DNA from: an uncultured Candidatus Melainabacteria bacterium
Lineage (GTDB): Bacteria; Cyanobacteriota; Vampirovibrionia; Gastranaerophilales; Gastranaerophilaceae
DNA: 32,506 nt
Direction: 5' to 3'
Assembly: GCA_934747335.1 (NCBI GenBank)
Contig: CAKVGS010000022.1
Location: 1 to 32,506 of the forward strand
The position numbers were made by a program, and so were the translations under genes. This document shows, piece by piece, positions 23,660 to 31,070 of this stretch. The number at the start of each line of letters is the position of its first letter. Position 1 is the stretch's first letter. The notes under the pieces are model-generated. The model did no database searches. It saw only the letters and a program-made list of their open reading frames with translations, and had not been told where the DNA came from.

Positions 23660-24232
23660 TTAAATTTCAATCTCACCTTGTCTGTACACAACAACTTCAC
23701 CATCCTTAAATCCTGCAACAGTAGAAGCTTTACCCTTTGCTAAGTGTCCATAATCAGGAATTACTAAATCTACTTTGTCGCCAATATATTTAACAGCTTC
23801 ATCATAAGTCAAAGCAGGAGCTTCGCCTGAAAGATTTGCACTGGTTGTTGCTAAAACTCGTCCGTCTATATTTTTGCAAATATTTGCGAATGTTTCATTG
23901 TCAGGAATTCTAACACCGACAGTAGGCATAGAAGACGTTATGAAATCAGGAGTTTTTTCAGATTTTTCCAAAACAAGAGTTAATGCGCCCGGAAAATATT
24001 GTTTGATTAAGCGTTGAGCTTCTTTATCAATCGGTTGTTTTACATATTCAAACAAATTATAAAACTCATCACTCATTAAGATTAGCGGTTTTTTGCCGTC
24101 ACGATGTTTGATATCATAAATCTTTTTTACGGCCTTTTCACTTGTCGGTAAGCATCCAAGCCCCCAAACCGTATCGGTAACATAGGCAATAACACCATCA
24201 TTTTTTAAAATCTCATTAATTTTTTCAAACAT
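23660..24232 (-). CDS. tsaC: Threonylcarbamoyl-AMP synthase (Sua5/YrdC family)
   Basis: 190 aa, single YrdC domain. Motifs: VIAYVTDTVWGLGCLP near the N terminus, IYDIKHRDGKKPLILM (the K.R..KKP nucleotide-binding signature), YFPGALTLVLEK, VGVRIPDN and ATTSANLSGEAP. The enzyme makes threonylcarbamoyl-AMP from Thr, bicarbonate and ATP, the first step of t6A37 in ANN-decoding tRNAs. The Sua5 extra C-terminal domain is absent, so the short TsaC type. GGGAGA lies upstream. It converges on the EF-hand gene and diverges from the yceD-fab unit. Confidence 0.93.
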   Translation of the reverse strand: MFEKINEILKNDGVIAYVTDTVWGLGCLPTSEKAVKKIYDIKHRDGKKPLILMSDEFYNLFEYVKQPIDKEAQRLIKQYFPGALTLVLEKSEKTPDFITSSMPTVGVRIPDNETFANICKNIDGRVLATTSANLSGEAPALTYDEAVKYIGDKVDLVIPDYGHLAKGKASTVAGFKDGEVVVYRQGEIEI

Positions 24233-24278
24233 TATTTTATTCTCCCAATTATTTAATTATACTCCTAAAAAGCATTAT

Positions 24279-24307
24279 TTAACATTTTCGTCTTTTTGTA
24301 ATATAAT
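24279..24307 (+). promoter_or_regulatory. Promoter of the yceD-rpmF-fab unit
   Basis: TTAACA (24279-24284), a 17-nt spacer and perfect TATAAT (24302-24307), 31 nt before the first gene. Genes from 24339 to 30261 all point the same way and no equally good promoter was found between them. Confidence 0.65.
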
Positions 24308-24338
24308 TTTTGGTGTGTAGAAAGATAAAGGAGAACTT

Positions 24339-24584
24339 ATGGTTCAACAATTTAATACTCCACAGAAAACAAGACAAGCTGTAATCCTTTTCTTAAAGGG
24401 CTCTGCAACTCCTGTTGTAATGTATTTTGAAAATCCGCAAGCAGTTTATGCTGAATTGAAACAATTAATGAAAAGTCCAACTCCTGTTTTAGTTGAAAAA
24501 GAACCGGTTGGTCCAATTAAAAAATTGTGTTTTGTTTCAACTCAAATTGCAGGATTAGTATTGCAGGAAGAACCTTATGCCTAA
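24339..24584 (+). CDS. Small conserved-looking hypothetical protein upstream of yceD
   Basis: 81 aa. AAAGGAG is 6 nt before the ATG. A compact alpha/beta sequence: AVILFLKGSATPVVMYFENPQAVYAELKQLMKS, then a strand pair and KKLCFVSTQIAGLVLQEE. It could be a small single domain binding a partner. Its stop overlaps yceD by 8 nt, so the two are coupled, hinting at a link with ribosome assembly. Not recognised. Confidence 0.7.
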   Translation: MVQQFNTPQKTRQAVILFLKGSATPVVMYFENPQAVYAELKQLMKSPTPVLVEKEPVGPIKKLCFVSTQIAGLVLQEEPYA

Positions 24585-25092
24585 AGAAAAGCACGTAAAA
24601 AATCATAACGCGGTTCTTATTGAAGACATCGAAAGAGAACAAGATAAGACGCTTTGCATAGAGTTTGAAGCTGAAATCAAAGAACTTGAAAATTGTAACG
24701 TAAAAGCTGACTTAGAATTTAAATCTTTAGGTGGCTATATTGAAGTTAGCGGTCATGTTGACGGTAAAGTTACACTTGAATGTGACAGATGTCTTAACAA
24801 ATATGAATACGATTTAGATTTTGATATTGACGAAACTTATGCTAAGCATTCGCTTCATGATGAGTATTCACAAGAGGTTGAGCTACAAAGCGGTCAATTC
24901 ATTACGGATTTAAACGGAGCTAAAGAAATTGACATTTATGACTTATTGTATCAATCTGTAATATTACAGTTACCAAATAAAAAAGTTTGTGGTATAAATT
25001 GTAATGAGGGATTATTTGTGTCTGATGAAGATATGGAAATCCACGACGATAGAATGGACGTATTTAAAAACATTCAAATTAACCCAAAATAA
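24577..25092 (+). CDS. yceD: YceD/DUF177-family protein
   Basis: 171 aa. DUF177 marks: GGYIEVSGHVDGKVTLECDRCLNKYEYDLDFDIDETY in the middle (conserved C-x-R-C) and EIDIYDLLYQSVILQLPNKKVCGINCNEG near the end, matching the family 'D....E.I.L..P....C...C.G'. DUF177 proteins are almost always encoded just before rpmF, as here, and are implicated in 23S rRNA/50S assembly (DUF177 in maize and E. coli work). Acidic N terminus. A repeat lies between it and rpmF. Confidence 0.85.
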   Translation: MPKEKHVKNHNAVLIEDIEREQDKTLCIEFEAEIKELENCNVKADLEFKSLGGYIEVSGHVDGKVTLECDRCLNKYEYDLDFDIDETYAKHSLHDEYSQEVELQSGQFITDLNGAKEIDIYDLLYQSVILQLPNKKVCGINCNEGLFVSDEDMEIHDDRMDVFKNIQINPK

Positions 25093-25146
25093 AGAGGTTT
25101 TACCTCTCCCTGATAAGGGAATGTAGGTTGGGCTTTCAGCCCAACA
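25093..25146 (+). repeat. Compound repeat between yceD and rpmF
   Basis: AGAGGTTTTACCTCTCCCTG stretch (CCCTCTCCC family) joined to ATGTAGGTTGGGC-TTTCA-GCCCAAC (25121-25146), a copy of the 7072 unit in reverse orientation. Confidence 0.65.
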
Positions 25147-25198
25147 CAACAACTAAAGAATATATAAGTAGTACAACAAGATAGAAAGGTATAGGAAA

Positions 25199-25504
25199 AT
25201 GGCAGTACCAAAGAAAAGAACAGGGCACAGCGCTCAAGGTAAAAGAAGATCAAACTGGAAGGCTACAAAGCCTGAATTAACAACTTGTCCAAATTGCGGA
25301 GCTAAGGTTTTAACTCACACAGTTTGCACAGCTTGCGGAACTTACAAAGGCAAAGTAGTTTCTAATAAAGCAGAAGGTTTCCAAGAAGAAGTAAAAGAAG
25401 AAAAGAAATCTTCTAAGAAAGCTGAAAAAGTTGAAGAAGTTAAGGTTGAAGAAAAAGCTGAAGAAGTAAAAGAAGAATCTTCAGAAGAAAAACCAGAAGC
25501 TTAG
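25199..25504 (+). CDS. rpmF: Ribosomal protein bL32 with acidic C-terminal extension
   Basis: 101 aa; bL32 is usually 55-65 aa. The first 55 residues are typical: MAVPKKRTGHSAQGKRRSNW and a zinc ribbon with C30, C33, C43 and C46 (CPNC...CTAC). The last 45 residues are an added Glu/Lys/Val/Ser tail with near-repeats of KAEKVEEVKVEEKAEEVKEE, probably disordered or a charged helix. AGAAAGG lies about 12 nt upstream. The tail is in frame with no sign of a shift. It sits between yceD and plsX, the common order. Confidence 0.95.
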   Translation: MAVPKKRTGHSAQGKRRSNWKATKPELTTCPNCGAKVLTHTVCTACGTYKGKVVSNKAEGFQEEVKEEKKSSKKAEKVEEVKVEEKAEEVKEESSEEKPEA

Positions 25505-25519
25505 TTAAAGAAATTAAAT

Positions 25520-25556
25520 GGTGCGACTTAAAAGTCGCACCCTGTTTTCTAAATAA
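25520..25556 (+). terminator. Hairpin between rpmF and plsX
   Basis: GGTGCGACTT (25520-25529) with AAGTCGCACC (25532-25541), then TGTTTT. It is a weak terminator and could reduce transcription of fab genes relative to rpmF. Confidence 0.55.
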
Positions 25557-25581
25557 TTTAAGGGATAAAGGGAAGAGTTAA

Positions 25582-26637
25582 ATGACAAGAATAGCTATTG
25601 ATGCAATGGGTGGAGATCACGCTCCTTTTGAAATTGTTGCAGGTGCAGTATGGGCAGCCGCTGAATACGGCGTAGCTTTAGAATTAGTAGGTAAACAAGA
25701 TAGAATTGAACATTGTCTTGAAGTGATTCAACAAGAAGGTTTTCTTTCTGATTGCGGTAAAGCAGGCAGAAAAAGAAGAGTTCGAGTGGATGTTAAATCA
25801 CTTGATATCAAAATTACTCACGCATCTGAAATCATTGAGATGGGCGAAGCACCGGGACAAGCTATTCGTAAGAAGAAAAATTCTTCAATTGTGTTAACCG
25901 TAAGCTCAGTTGCAACAGGCAGTTCTGACGCGTTAGTTGCAGCAGGCTCTACTGGTGCAGCTATGGCATCAAGTTTATTCGGCTTAGGCAGAATCCCCGG
26001 AATCGACAGACCTGCGATTGCTGTAACACTTCCTACAATGAAAAAGCCAATCGTAATTATTGATGGTGGCGCAAACAGCAATTGTACACCTCAAATGCTT
26101 AAACAGTTTGCTATTATGGGCATGACTTTTTCTAAAAATGTTTTAGGTATTGAAAATCCTAGAGTTGGGGTTTTGAATATCGGTGAAGAAGCAGGAAAAG
26201 GTAACGAATTGGCTCAAAATACTTACAACTTGTTAGAAGAAGAAAAAGAAAAATTCAATTTTATGGGTAACATTGAAGGTAGAGAATTGTTCTTGAACTT
26301 GTGCGATGTAGTTGTTTGTGATGGTTTTGTAGGTAATGTAGTATTAAAAGTTACAGAAGGTACTTCATCACTGTTATTCAAGATGATTAAGAGTGAATTT
26401 AAATCTGATTTCTTGGGTATGTTGATTGGCTTGTTAGCAAAACCTTTCATGAAAAGAATTTATGAAAAAATCAACTACGAAGAATTCGGCGGCTGTTTAC
26501 TTTTAGGCGTTAAAGGTATTACAGTTATTTCTCACGGAAGAAGTAAGGCCTACGCGATTAAAAATGCTGTAAGAGTAGCAAAAGAAGCTGTTGAAACAGG
26601 TGTAAACAGAAAGATTTCAGAAAGAATTGAAGGATAA
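25582..26637 (+). CDS. plsX: Phosphate acyltransferase PlsX
   Basis: 351 aa. Starts MTRIAIDAMGGDHAP, the PlsX hallmark, followed by EIIEMGEAPGQAIRKKKNSSI, ALVAAGSTGAAMASSLFGLGRI, RPAIAVTLPT, VIIDGGANSNC, GVLNIGEEAGKGNELAQ and VCDGFVGNVVLKVTEGTS. PlsX converts acyl-ACP to acyl phosphate, the donor for PlsY in phosphatidic acid synthesis; it binds the membrane peripherally. GGGAAGAG precedes the ATG. An insertion near 50-75 (LSDCGKAGRKRRVRVD) is a bit longer than usual. Next to fabH, as in many bacteria. Confidence 0.97.
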   Translation: MTRIAIDAMGGDHAPFEIVAGAVWAAAEYGVALELVGKQDRIEHCLEVIQQEGFLSDCGKAGRKRRVRVDVKSLDIKITHASEIIEMGEAPGQAIRKKKNSSIVLTVSSVATGSSDALVAAGSTGAAMASSLFGLGRIPGIDRPAIAVTLPTMKKPIVIIDGGANSNCTPQMLKQFAIMGMTFSKNVLGIENPRVGVLNIGEEAGKGNELAQNTYNLLEEEKEKFNFMGNIEGRELFLNLCDVVVCDGFVGNVVLKVTEGTSSLLFKMIKSEFKSDFLGMLIGLLAKPFMKRIYEKINYEEFGGCLLLGVKGITVISHGRSKAYAIKNAVRVAKEAVETGVNRKISERIEG

Positions 26638-26662
26638 ATTAAATAAAGTTTAATAATATGTG

Positions 26663-26698
26663 AAAAATTTTGGGCAAAGAGAGTTACCCAAAATTTTT
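26663..26698 (+). terminator. Stem-loop after plsX
   Basis: AAAAATTTTGGG (26663-26674) pairs with CCCAAAATTTTT (26687-26698); the T's are part of the stem. It may terminate part of the transcripts before the repeat block. Confidence 0.5.
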
Positions 26699-26715
26699 CC
26701 GTGATTAATAACAAA

Positions 26716-26940
26716 TGGATTGCCACACCTCTTACGAGGTTCGCAATGACAGCACGCTTAAGGTAGAACGCCAAGTCATTGCGAGGAGCGTGAGCGACGA
26801 AGCAATCCACAAAATTAAGAGAAATGTAGGTTGGACATTTCTGCCCAACAAAAACTAAAGAGGGTAAAACCCTCACCCGCATTCGTAAGGCTCGCACAGC
26901 TCGCCAACGACTGCTCCCTCTCCCAAGTAGAGGGGAATAG
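26716..26940 (+). repeat. Three repeat families back to back before fabH
   Basis: The 330-nt plsX-fabH gap holds a full GGATTGC unit (26716-26809), a GTAGGTTGG unit (26824-26850) and a CCCTCACCC...CCCTCTCCC unit (26861-26938). No ORF of its own. The fabH ribosome site (AGAGGAG) follows immediately. Confidence 0.75.
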
Positions 26941-26967
26941 ATTAAACAAAAGAGGAGTAAACATACA

Positions 26968-27978
26968 ATGGGAAATAATACAATTCCTTTAAGGATTGCA
27001 GGCGTTGGATATAGCGTGCCTGAAACAATTATTACAAACGATGATTTAACAAAATTATACGAAACATCTGACGAATGGATTTATACAAGAACAGGGATTA
27101 AAGAAAGACGTCTTGTTTCAGGTAATGAAGATGCAATAGATTTAGGAGTAGAAGCTTCAAAAAGAGCGATTGCAAAATCAGGCATTAACGTGGATGAAAT
27201 TGATATGGTTATAGCAGCAACTTCTGCGCCACCTCAATTGTATCCTGCATTGGCTTGCCAAGTTCAAGCGAGATTAGAAATTCCTAATCATGTTCCTTCG
27301 TTTGATATCACAGCGGCTTGCTCAGGCTTGATTTATGCTTTAAGCATGGCAAAAGCTTATATCGGAAGTGGAATGTACAAAACAATTTTAATCGTTGCAA
27401 CAGATAACAACTCAAGACTTTTAAATTGGGAAGACCGTTCAACTTCTATCTTGTTTGGTGACGGTGCAGGTGCTATGGTTGTAACTCAAGCAGAAGATGG
27501 TGTTGATGACATTATTGCTATTGATATTAAAGCAGATGGTTCATTAGGTTCTTTAATTGAATTACCGTTTGCAGGCAAGAATTGTCCTCTTGTTGAACCT
27601 TGCGATGAAGTAAAACAAGGTATTGTAATGAACGGTAAAGAAGTTTACAAATTTGTTGCAAGAGTTCTTCCTCAATATGTGGAAGAAATGATTACAAATG
27701 CAGGCATGAAGGCCGAGGATATTGATTATTTGATACCTCACCAAGCAAACTTAAGAATTATTCACGCGGTTCAAGAAAGATTAGGATATTCAGAAGAAAA
27801 AGTTGTTACTAATATTAAATATTACGGTAACACATCAGCAGCTTCAATTCCTCTTGCGATGGCAGAAAGCGTAGAACAAGGCAAGGTTAAATTAGGCTCA
27901 ACAGCTATTCTTTGCGGTTTTGGTGCCGGCATGACTTGGGGCGGAGCAATTGTGAGATTGAGAGAAGGAATATGTTAG
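26968..27978 (+). CDS. fabH: Beta-ketoacyl-ACP synthase III
   Basis: 336 aa. Catalytic triad Cys118 (DITAACSGLIYAL), His258 (IPHQANLRI) and Asn288 (YYGNTSAASIPLA). Also WIYTRTGIKERR near the N terminus and the C-terminal GFGAGMTWGGAIVR. The enzyme condenses acetyl-CoA with malonyl-ACP to start fatty-acid synthesis. AGAGGAG lies upstream. The cluster order plsX-fabH-fabD-fabG is kept but interrupted by repeats on both sides of this gene. Confidence 0.97.
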   Translation: MGNNTIPLRIAGVGYSVPETIITNDDLTKLYETSDEWIYTRTGIKERRLVSGNEDAIDLGVEASKRAIAKSGINVDEIDMVIAATSAPPQLYPALACQVQARLEIPNHVPSFDITAACSGLIYALSMAKAYIGSGMYKTILIVATDNNSRLLNWEDRSTSILFGDGAGAMVVTQAEDGVDDIIAIDIKADGSLGSLIELPFAGKNCPLVEPCDEVKQGIVMNGKEVYKFVARVLPQYVEEMITNAGMKAEDIDYLIPHQANLRIIHAVQERLGYSEEKVVTNIKYYGNTSAASIPLAMAESVEQGKVKLGSTAILCGFGAGMTWGGAIVRLREGIC

Positions 27979-28007
27979 GAAAGGTGGGAGGTTCTTTAGC
28001 ATAATCC

Positions 28008-28427
28008 GTGCCGTCTTTGTGAGCGGAGCGAAACAATCCAGCTTTTTAGGCAAAATGGGACATTGAAAATTGAAAAACAATTGCAGTTATGTATATATTT
28101 TATTTAATAAACGAAATGGCACTCTTTATGTTGGTGTAACCTCAAATTTAGTAAAAAGAGTTTACGAGCATAAACAAAAGTTTGTTAAAGGTTTTACTGA
28201 AAAATACGGTATTGATAAACTTGGATATTATGAAGTTTTTGAAGATATTTTAACTGCAATTGAAAGAGAAAAGAAATTAAAAAATTCACCAAGAAAAAAG
28301 AAACTAGAATTAATTGAAATAAATAATCCGGATTGGAATGATTTATATTATGAAATTTTAGATTAAATAAAATAATTTATAAAAAAGCTGGATTCTTTCG
28401 GGCTAATCGCCCTCAGAATGACGGCAC
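28008..28427 (+). mobile_element. Putative GIY-YIG-carrying element with inverted repeat ends
   Basis: Left end 28008-28047 and right end 28382-28427 are inverted: outer 8 bp GTGCCGTC/GACGGCAC and inner 13 bp AATCCAGCTTTTT/AAAAAGCTGGATT are perfect. Both ends belong to the dispersed GGATTGC repeat family. Between them is only the GIY-YIG gene. It sits in the fabH-fabD gap. No target duplication could be identified with confidence. Confidence 0.55.
28070..28366 (+). CDS. GIY-YIG single-domain nuclease
   Basis: 98 aa from TTG 28070, the first start before the domain; no good SD is seen. GIY-YIG features: CSYVYILFNKRNGTLYVGVTSNLVKRVYEHKQ, that is Y-V-Y and Y-V-G with the Arg (R in LVKRVYEH) and a later Glu in AIEREKKLKNSPRKKKLELI (the catalytic Glu and basic helix). 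This small class (YhbQ/UPF0213-like) has few characterised members. It sits inside the inverted-repeat frame in the fab cluster, away from any repair genes, which suggests mobility. Confidence 0.85.
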   Translation: MKNNCSYVYILFNKRNGTLYVGVTSNLVKRVYEHKQKFVKGFTEKYGIDKLGYYEVFEDILTAIEREKKLKNSPRKKKLELIEINNPDWNDLYYEILD

Positions 28428-28449
28428 GATAAAATATAAGGAGTTAAAC

Positions 28450-29397
28450 ATGGTAAAAAAAGTAGCATTTTTATTCCCTGGACAAGGTTCACAAGCAGTG
28501 GGCATGGGAAAAGATTTATATGATAATTTTGAAGCTGCAAAAAATGTTTTTGATACAGCTGACAAGACTTTAAACAAAAGTATTACAACAATTTGTTTTG
28601 AAGGACCTGAAGAAGATTTGAAACAAACTGTTAATACACAACCTTCAATCGTAACAATGTCTATCGCAGCGATGGAAGCTTTGAAATCTGAATTAAATAT
28701 AAACGCTGATTTTGTTGCGGGTCATTCTTTGGGAGAATATTGTGCAATGCATGCTGCAGGAGTTATGGATTTAGAAACAACTCTTAAGCTTATTCAAAAA
28801 CGTGCAGATTTGATGGGCGCTACAAAAGGCGGTTCTATGGCAGCAGTTTTGAATGCTTCTGAAGAACAGCTTAAACAAGGATTGGAAGAAGGTTCAAAAG
28901 TTGGTTATGTTGATGTTGCAAACTACAATTCACCTGCGCAAGTTGTTATTACAGGTGATGATAACGCAGTTAAAGCCGCTTCTGAATGGTTGCTTGCTAA
29001 CGGTGTAAGAAGAGTTGTACCTCTTGCTGTTTCAGGCGCATTCCACTCTAAATTCATGGAAAATGCAGGTAAAGAATTCGCAAGCTTTGTTGCTGAATTT
29101 AGTTTAAATGACGCTTCTATTCCTGTTATTACAAATGTTGACGCAGAAGAAACAGTTAAGGCAGAAGATTTCAAATCAAAAATGCCGAGACAAATTTCTT
29201 CATCAGTTCATTGGACACAAACTATTCAAAAAATGGTTGCAGAAGGTGTTGACACATTTATTGAAATCGGACCGGGAAAAGTTCTTGCCGGTTTGAATAA
29301 GAAAATCGCTCCTGAAACAACTGTTTATAATGTGTTTGACAAATCTTCTTTGGATGCAACGGTTAGTGCATTAAAAGAACAAATGGCAGGTGTGTAA
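28450..29397 (+). CDS. fabD: Malonyl-CoA:ACP transacylase
   Basis: 315 aa. FLFPGQGSQAVGMG at the N terminus, catalytic Ser93 in AGHSLGEYCAMHAAG, Arg118 region IQKRADLMG and catalytic His199 in VSGAFHSKFM; it ends with EIGPGKVLAGLNKKI. It moves malonyl from CoA to ACP. AAGGAG is 7 nt before the ATG, just after the GIY-YIG element's right end. Confidence 0.97.
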   Translation: MVKKVAFLFPGQGSQAVGMGKDLYDNFEAAKNVFDTADKTLNKSITTICFEGPEEDLKQTVNTQPSIVTMSIAAMEALKSELNINADFVAGHSLGEYCAMHAAGVMDLETTLKLIQKRADLMGATKGGSMAAVLNASEEQLKQGLEEGSKVGYVDVANYNSPAQVVITGDDNAVKAASEWLLANGVRRVVPLAVSGAFHSKFMENAGKEFASFVAEFSLNDASIPVITNVDAEETVKAEDFKSKMPRQISSSVHWTQTIQKMVAEGVDTFIEIGPGKVLAGLNKKIAPETTVYNVFDKSSLDATVSALKEQMAGV

Positions 29398-29408
29398 AGG
29401 CTTAGAGG

Positions 29409-29461
29409 TGAGGTCACAATTTGTGACCTCAAAACTTTGATGTTCCATTTGGCACATCAAA
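29409..29461 (+). promoter_or_regulatory. Two hairpins between fabD and fabG
   Basis: A 23-nt near-palindrome, TGAGGTCACAA-T-TTGTGACCTCA (29409-29431), and then TTTGATGT (29436-29443) with ACATCAAA (29454-29461). Neither is followed by a T tract. They could be operator, mRNA-processing or stability elements. Confidence 0.5.
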
Positions 29462-29475
29462 ATAAAATATAGAAA

Positions 29476-29502
29476 ATGTAGGTTGGGCATACCTGTCCAA
29501 CA
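29476..29502 (+). repeat. GTAGGTTGGGC-family repeat
   Basis: ATGTAGGTTGGGCATACCTG then TCCAACA; third hairpin in the fabD-fabG gap. Confidence 0.6.
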
Positions 29503-29529
29503 AAAACTTAAAATAAGGAGAAGAATTAC

Positions 29530-30261
29530 ATGACAGAAAGAAAAATTGCACTTATTACAGGTGGTTCACGTGGTATCGGTTTGGCTTGTGCTTTAGAATT
29601 GGCAAAAGCTGGTTGCGACATTATTATTAACGATATTTGTGAAGCTGAAAAAGCTCAACCTGCTCTTGATGAAATCAAGGCTTTGGGTGTAAACGCTTGG
29701 TTCTACCAATTTGACGTTTCAAATTCTGAAGCTGTTCAAGCTGCTGTTGATAAAATGATTGCTGAACATGGTAAAATCGACGTATTGTTGAACAACGCAG
29801 GTATTACAAAAGACGGTTTATTCATTAGAATGGATATGGAACAATGGGAAAGAGTTATTAAGATTAACTTAACTTCTGCTTATTGTGTAACTCACGCTGT
29901 AATCAAGTACATGATGAAGGCTCGTCAAGGTTCTATCATCAATATGTCAAGTATTGTTGGCCGTCACGGTAACGCAGGTCAAGCTAACTACTCAGCTTCT
30001 AAAGCAGGTTTAATCGGTTTGACTCAAACTCTTGCTAAAGAATTTGGCGGAAGAAACATCAGAGTAAACGCAGTTTGCCCTGGTTTTATTCAAACAGCTA
30101 TGACAGCAGAACTTCCTAATATTGACGAATACTTAAAAGCTATTCCAATGAAGAGATTAGGAACTCCGGAAGATATCGCTAAGGTTGTTAAATTCTTGGC
30201 TCTTGATACTGAATACGTAACTGGTCAAGCTATTGAAGTTGCAGGCGGTTTGATGATATAG
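29530..30261 (+). CDS. fabG: 3-oxoacyl-ACP reductase
   Basis: 243 aa short-chain dehydrogenase. Cofactor loop GGSRGIGLA (11-19), NNAG (88-91), catalytic Ser141, Tyr154 and Lys158 (NMSSIVGRHGNAGQANYSASKAGL) and the C-terminal VTGQAIEVAGGLMI. It reduces 3-oxoacyl-ACP with NADPH. AAGGAG lies upstream. It is the last fab gene before the accessory block; acpP, normally next, is displaced by 2.1 kb. Confidence 0.96.
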   Translation: MTERKIALITGGSRGIGLACALELAKAGCDIIINDICEAEKAQPALDEIKALGVNAWFYQFDVSNSEAVQAAVDKMIAEHGKIDVLLNNAGITKDGLFIRMDMEQWERVIKINLTSAYCVTHAVIKYMMKARQGSIINMSSIVGRHGNAGQANYSASKAGLIGLTQTLAKEFGGRNIRVNAVCPGFIQTAMTAELPNIDEYLKAIPMKRLGTPEDIAKVVKFLALDTEYVTGQAIEVAGGLMI

Positions 30262-30310
30262 TATGCGTGCGTCTTATTAAAGATGCGAGTTGAAAGTTGA
30301 AAATTAAAAG

Positions 30311-30349
30311 TGGAAAGTTGTTTTAAATAATATCAACTTTCCATTTTTA
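30311..30349 (+). terminator. Terminator of the fab unit
   Basis: TGGAAAGTTG (30311-30320) with CAACTTTCCA (30334-30343), then TTTTT. Confidence 0.8.
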
Positions 30350-30356
30350 TTTTAAA

Positions 30357-30382
30357 ATGTAGGTTGAGCTTTCAGCCCAACA
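30357..30382 (+). repeat. GTAGGTTGGGC-family repeat
   Basis: ATGTAGGTTGAGCTTTCAGC then CCAACA, nearly the 25121 copy, with one base change in the stem. Confidence 0.65.
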
Positions 30383-30391
30383 ATAACTTAC

Positions 30392-30436
30392 AACAGAGTC
30401 GGAAAAAGCTTTAAGCTTTTTCCGACTCTGTTTAAT
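30392..30436. terminator. Bidirectional terminator, 20-bp stem
   Basis: AACAGAGTCGGAAAAAGCTT (30392-30411) pairs without mismatch with 30413-30432. It lies between fabG and the convergent EF-hand gene. Confidence 0.85.
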
Positions 30437-30453
30437 GATTTTCATTTCTTTGC

Positions 30454-30837
30454 TTACCACAAACAATCAAAGATTTCACCTTTATCAATAATTCCATTAT
30501 GGTTTTTATCTTCAGCATATTGTGTTCTCTCTGAATTATAAATTCTTGTAAACGGTTGTGACATTAATGCGTCTTTATTTTTTAAATGTGACTTTTGAAC
30601 CTTGCCACAATAGGTTCTACCGCCAATTGTCGCACCATAGCTGGTAGTCTTACCATTGTCACTATCTGAAAAAACAACCTGATTGCCACTTTTTTCTCCA
30701 TAGAAACCACCAATTGTTTTAGCATTTCTCGTTGTTACTTTACCACCCATTCCTCTTTCTGTGTCTGCAACTTTTCTACAAGCACTTGCCATTGTTTCAA
30801 ATTTCATTCCAACTCTTAATTGTCCGTCTGATACCAT
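30454..30837 (-). CDS. Small protein with one EF-hand loop
   Basis: 127 aa. AAGGAG lies upstream of the ATG. Near the C terminus is a canonical calcium loop, DKNHNGIIDKGE (110-121). Before it, a Gly/Ser/Thr-rich beta-like stretch (GGFYGEKSGNQVVFSDSD; SYGATIGGRTYCGKV). Cys20, Cys77 and Cys125 are the only cysteines. No signal peptide. Not recognised otherwise. It is preceded by bipartite motif copy D and ends at a strong terminator. With the 23034 protein it makes two unrelated EF-hand genes in 8 kb. Confidence 0.7.
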   Translation of the reverse strand: MVSDGQLRVGMKFETMASACRKVADTERGMGGKVTTRNAKTIGGFYGEKSGNQVVFSDSDNGKTTSYGATIGGRTYCGKVQKSHLKNKDALMSQPFTRIYNSERTQYAEDKNHNGIIDKGEIFDCLW

Positions 30838-30896
30838 AATTTTTCTCCTTATTTTTTGTATTATCTCGTGTAATGTTTTCTCAGATATCCTTGATG

Positions 30897-30929
30897 TATA
30901 TATAAAGTATTTTTGTTTTTAAAAATTGC
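30897..30929 (-). promoter_or_regulatory. Bipartite upstream motif, copy D
   Basis: On the reverse strand GCAATTTTT (30929-30921), 11 nt, TACTTTATATATA (30909-30897), 59 nt before the ATG. The TAAG end of copies A-C is CATCAAG here. Confidence 0.6.
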
Positions 30930-31070
30930 CTAAAAGTTCAATGTAATACATCACAAATGTGTAAAAATAAGAAACGGTGCGACATTTCAGCTTCACAAAA
31001 CTTAATATATTATGATTTAGTAGGACATATTTTTACAATAAATTGATGTCAAATTTCTAAAAGGTAAATT

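Noticed and set aside
25520..25556. FapR-type operator before plsX
   Set aside because: The palindrome GGTGCGACTT does not resemble the known FapR site and no fapR gene is in the window.
26550..26897. 115-codon reverse-strand ORF after plsX
   Set aside because: Made of the plsX 3' end antisense and two repeat units; no ribosome site.
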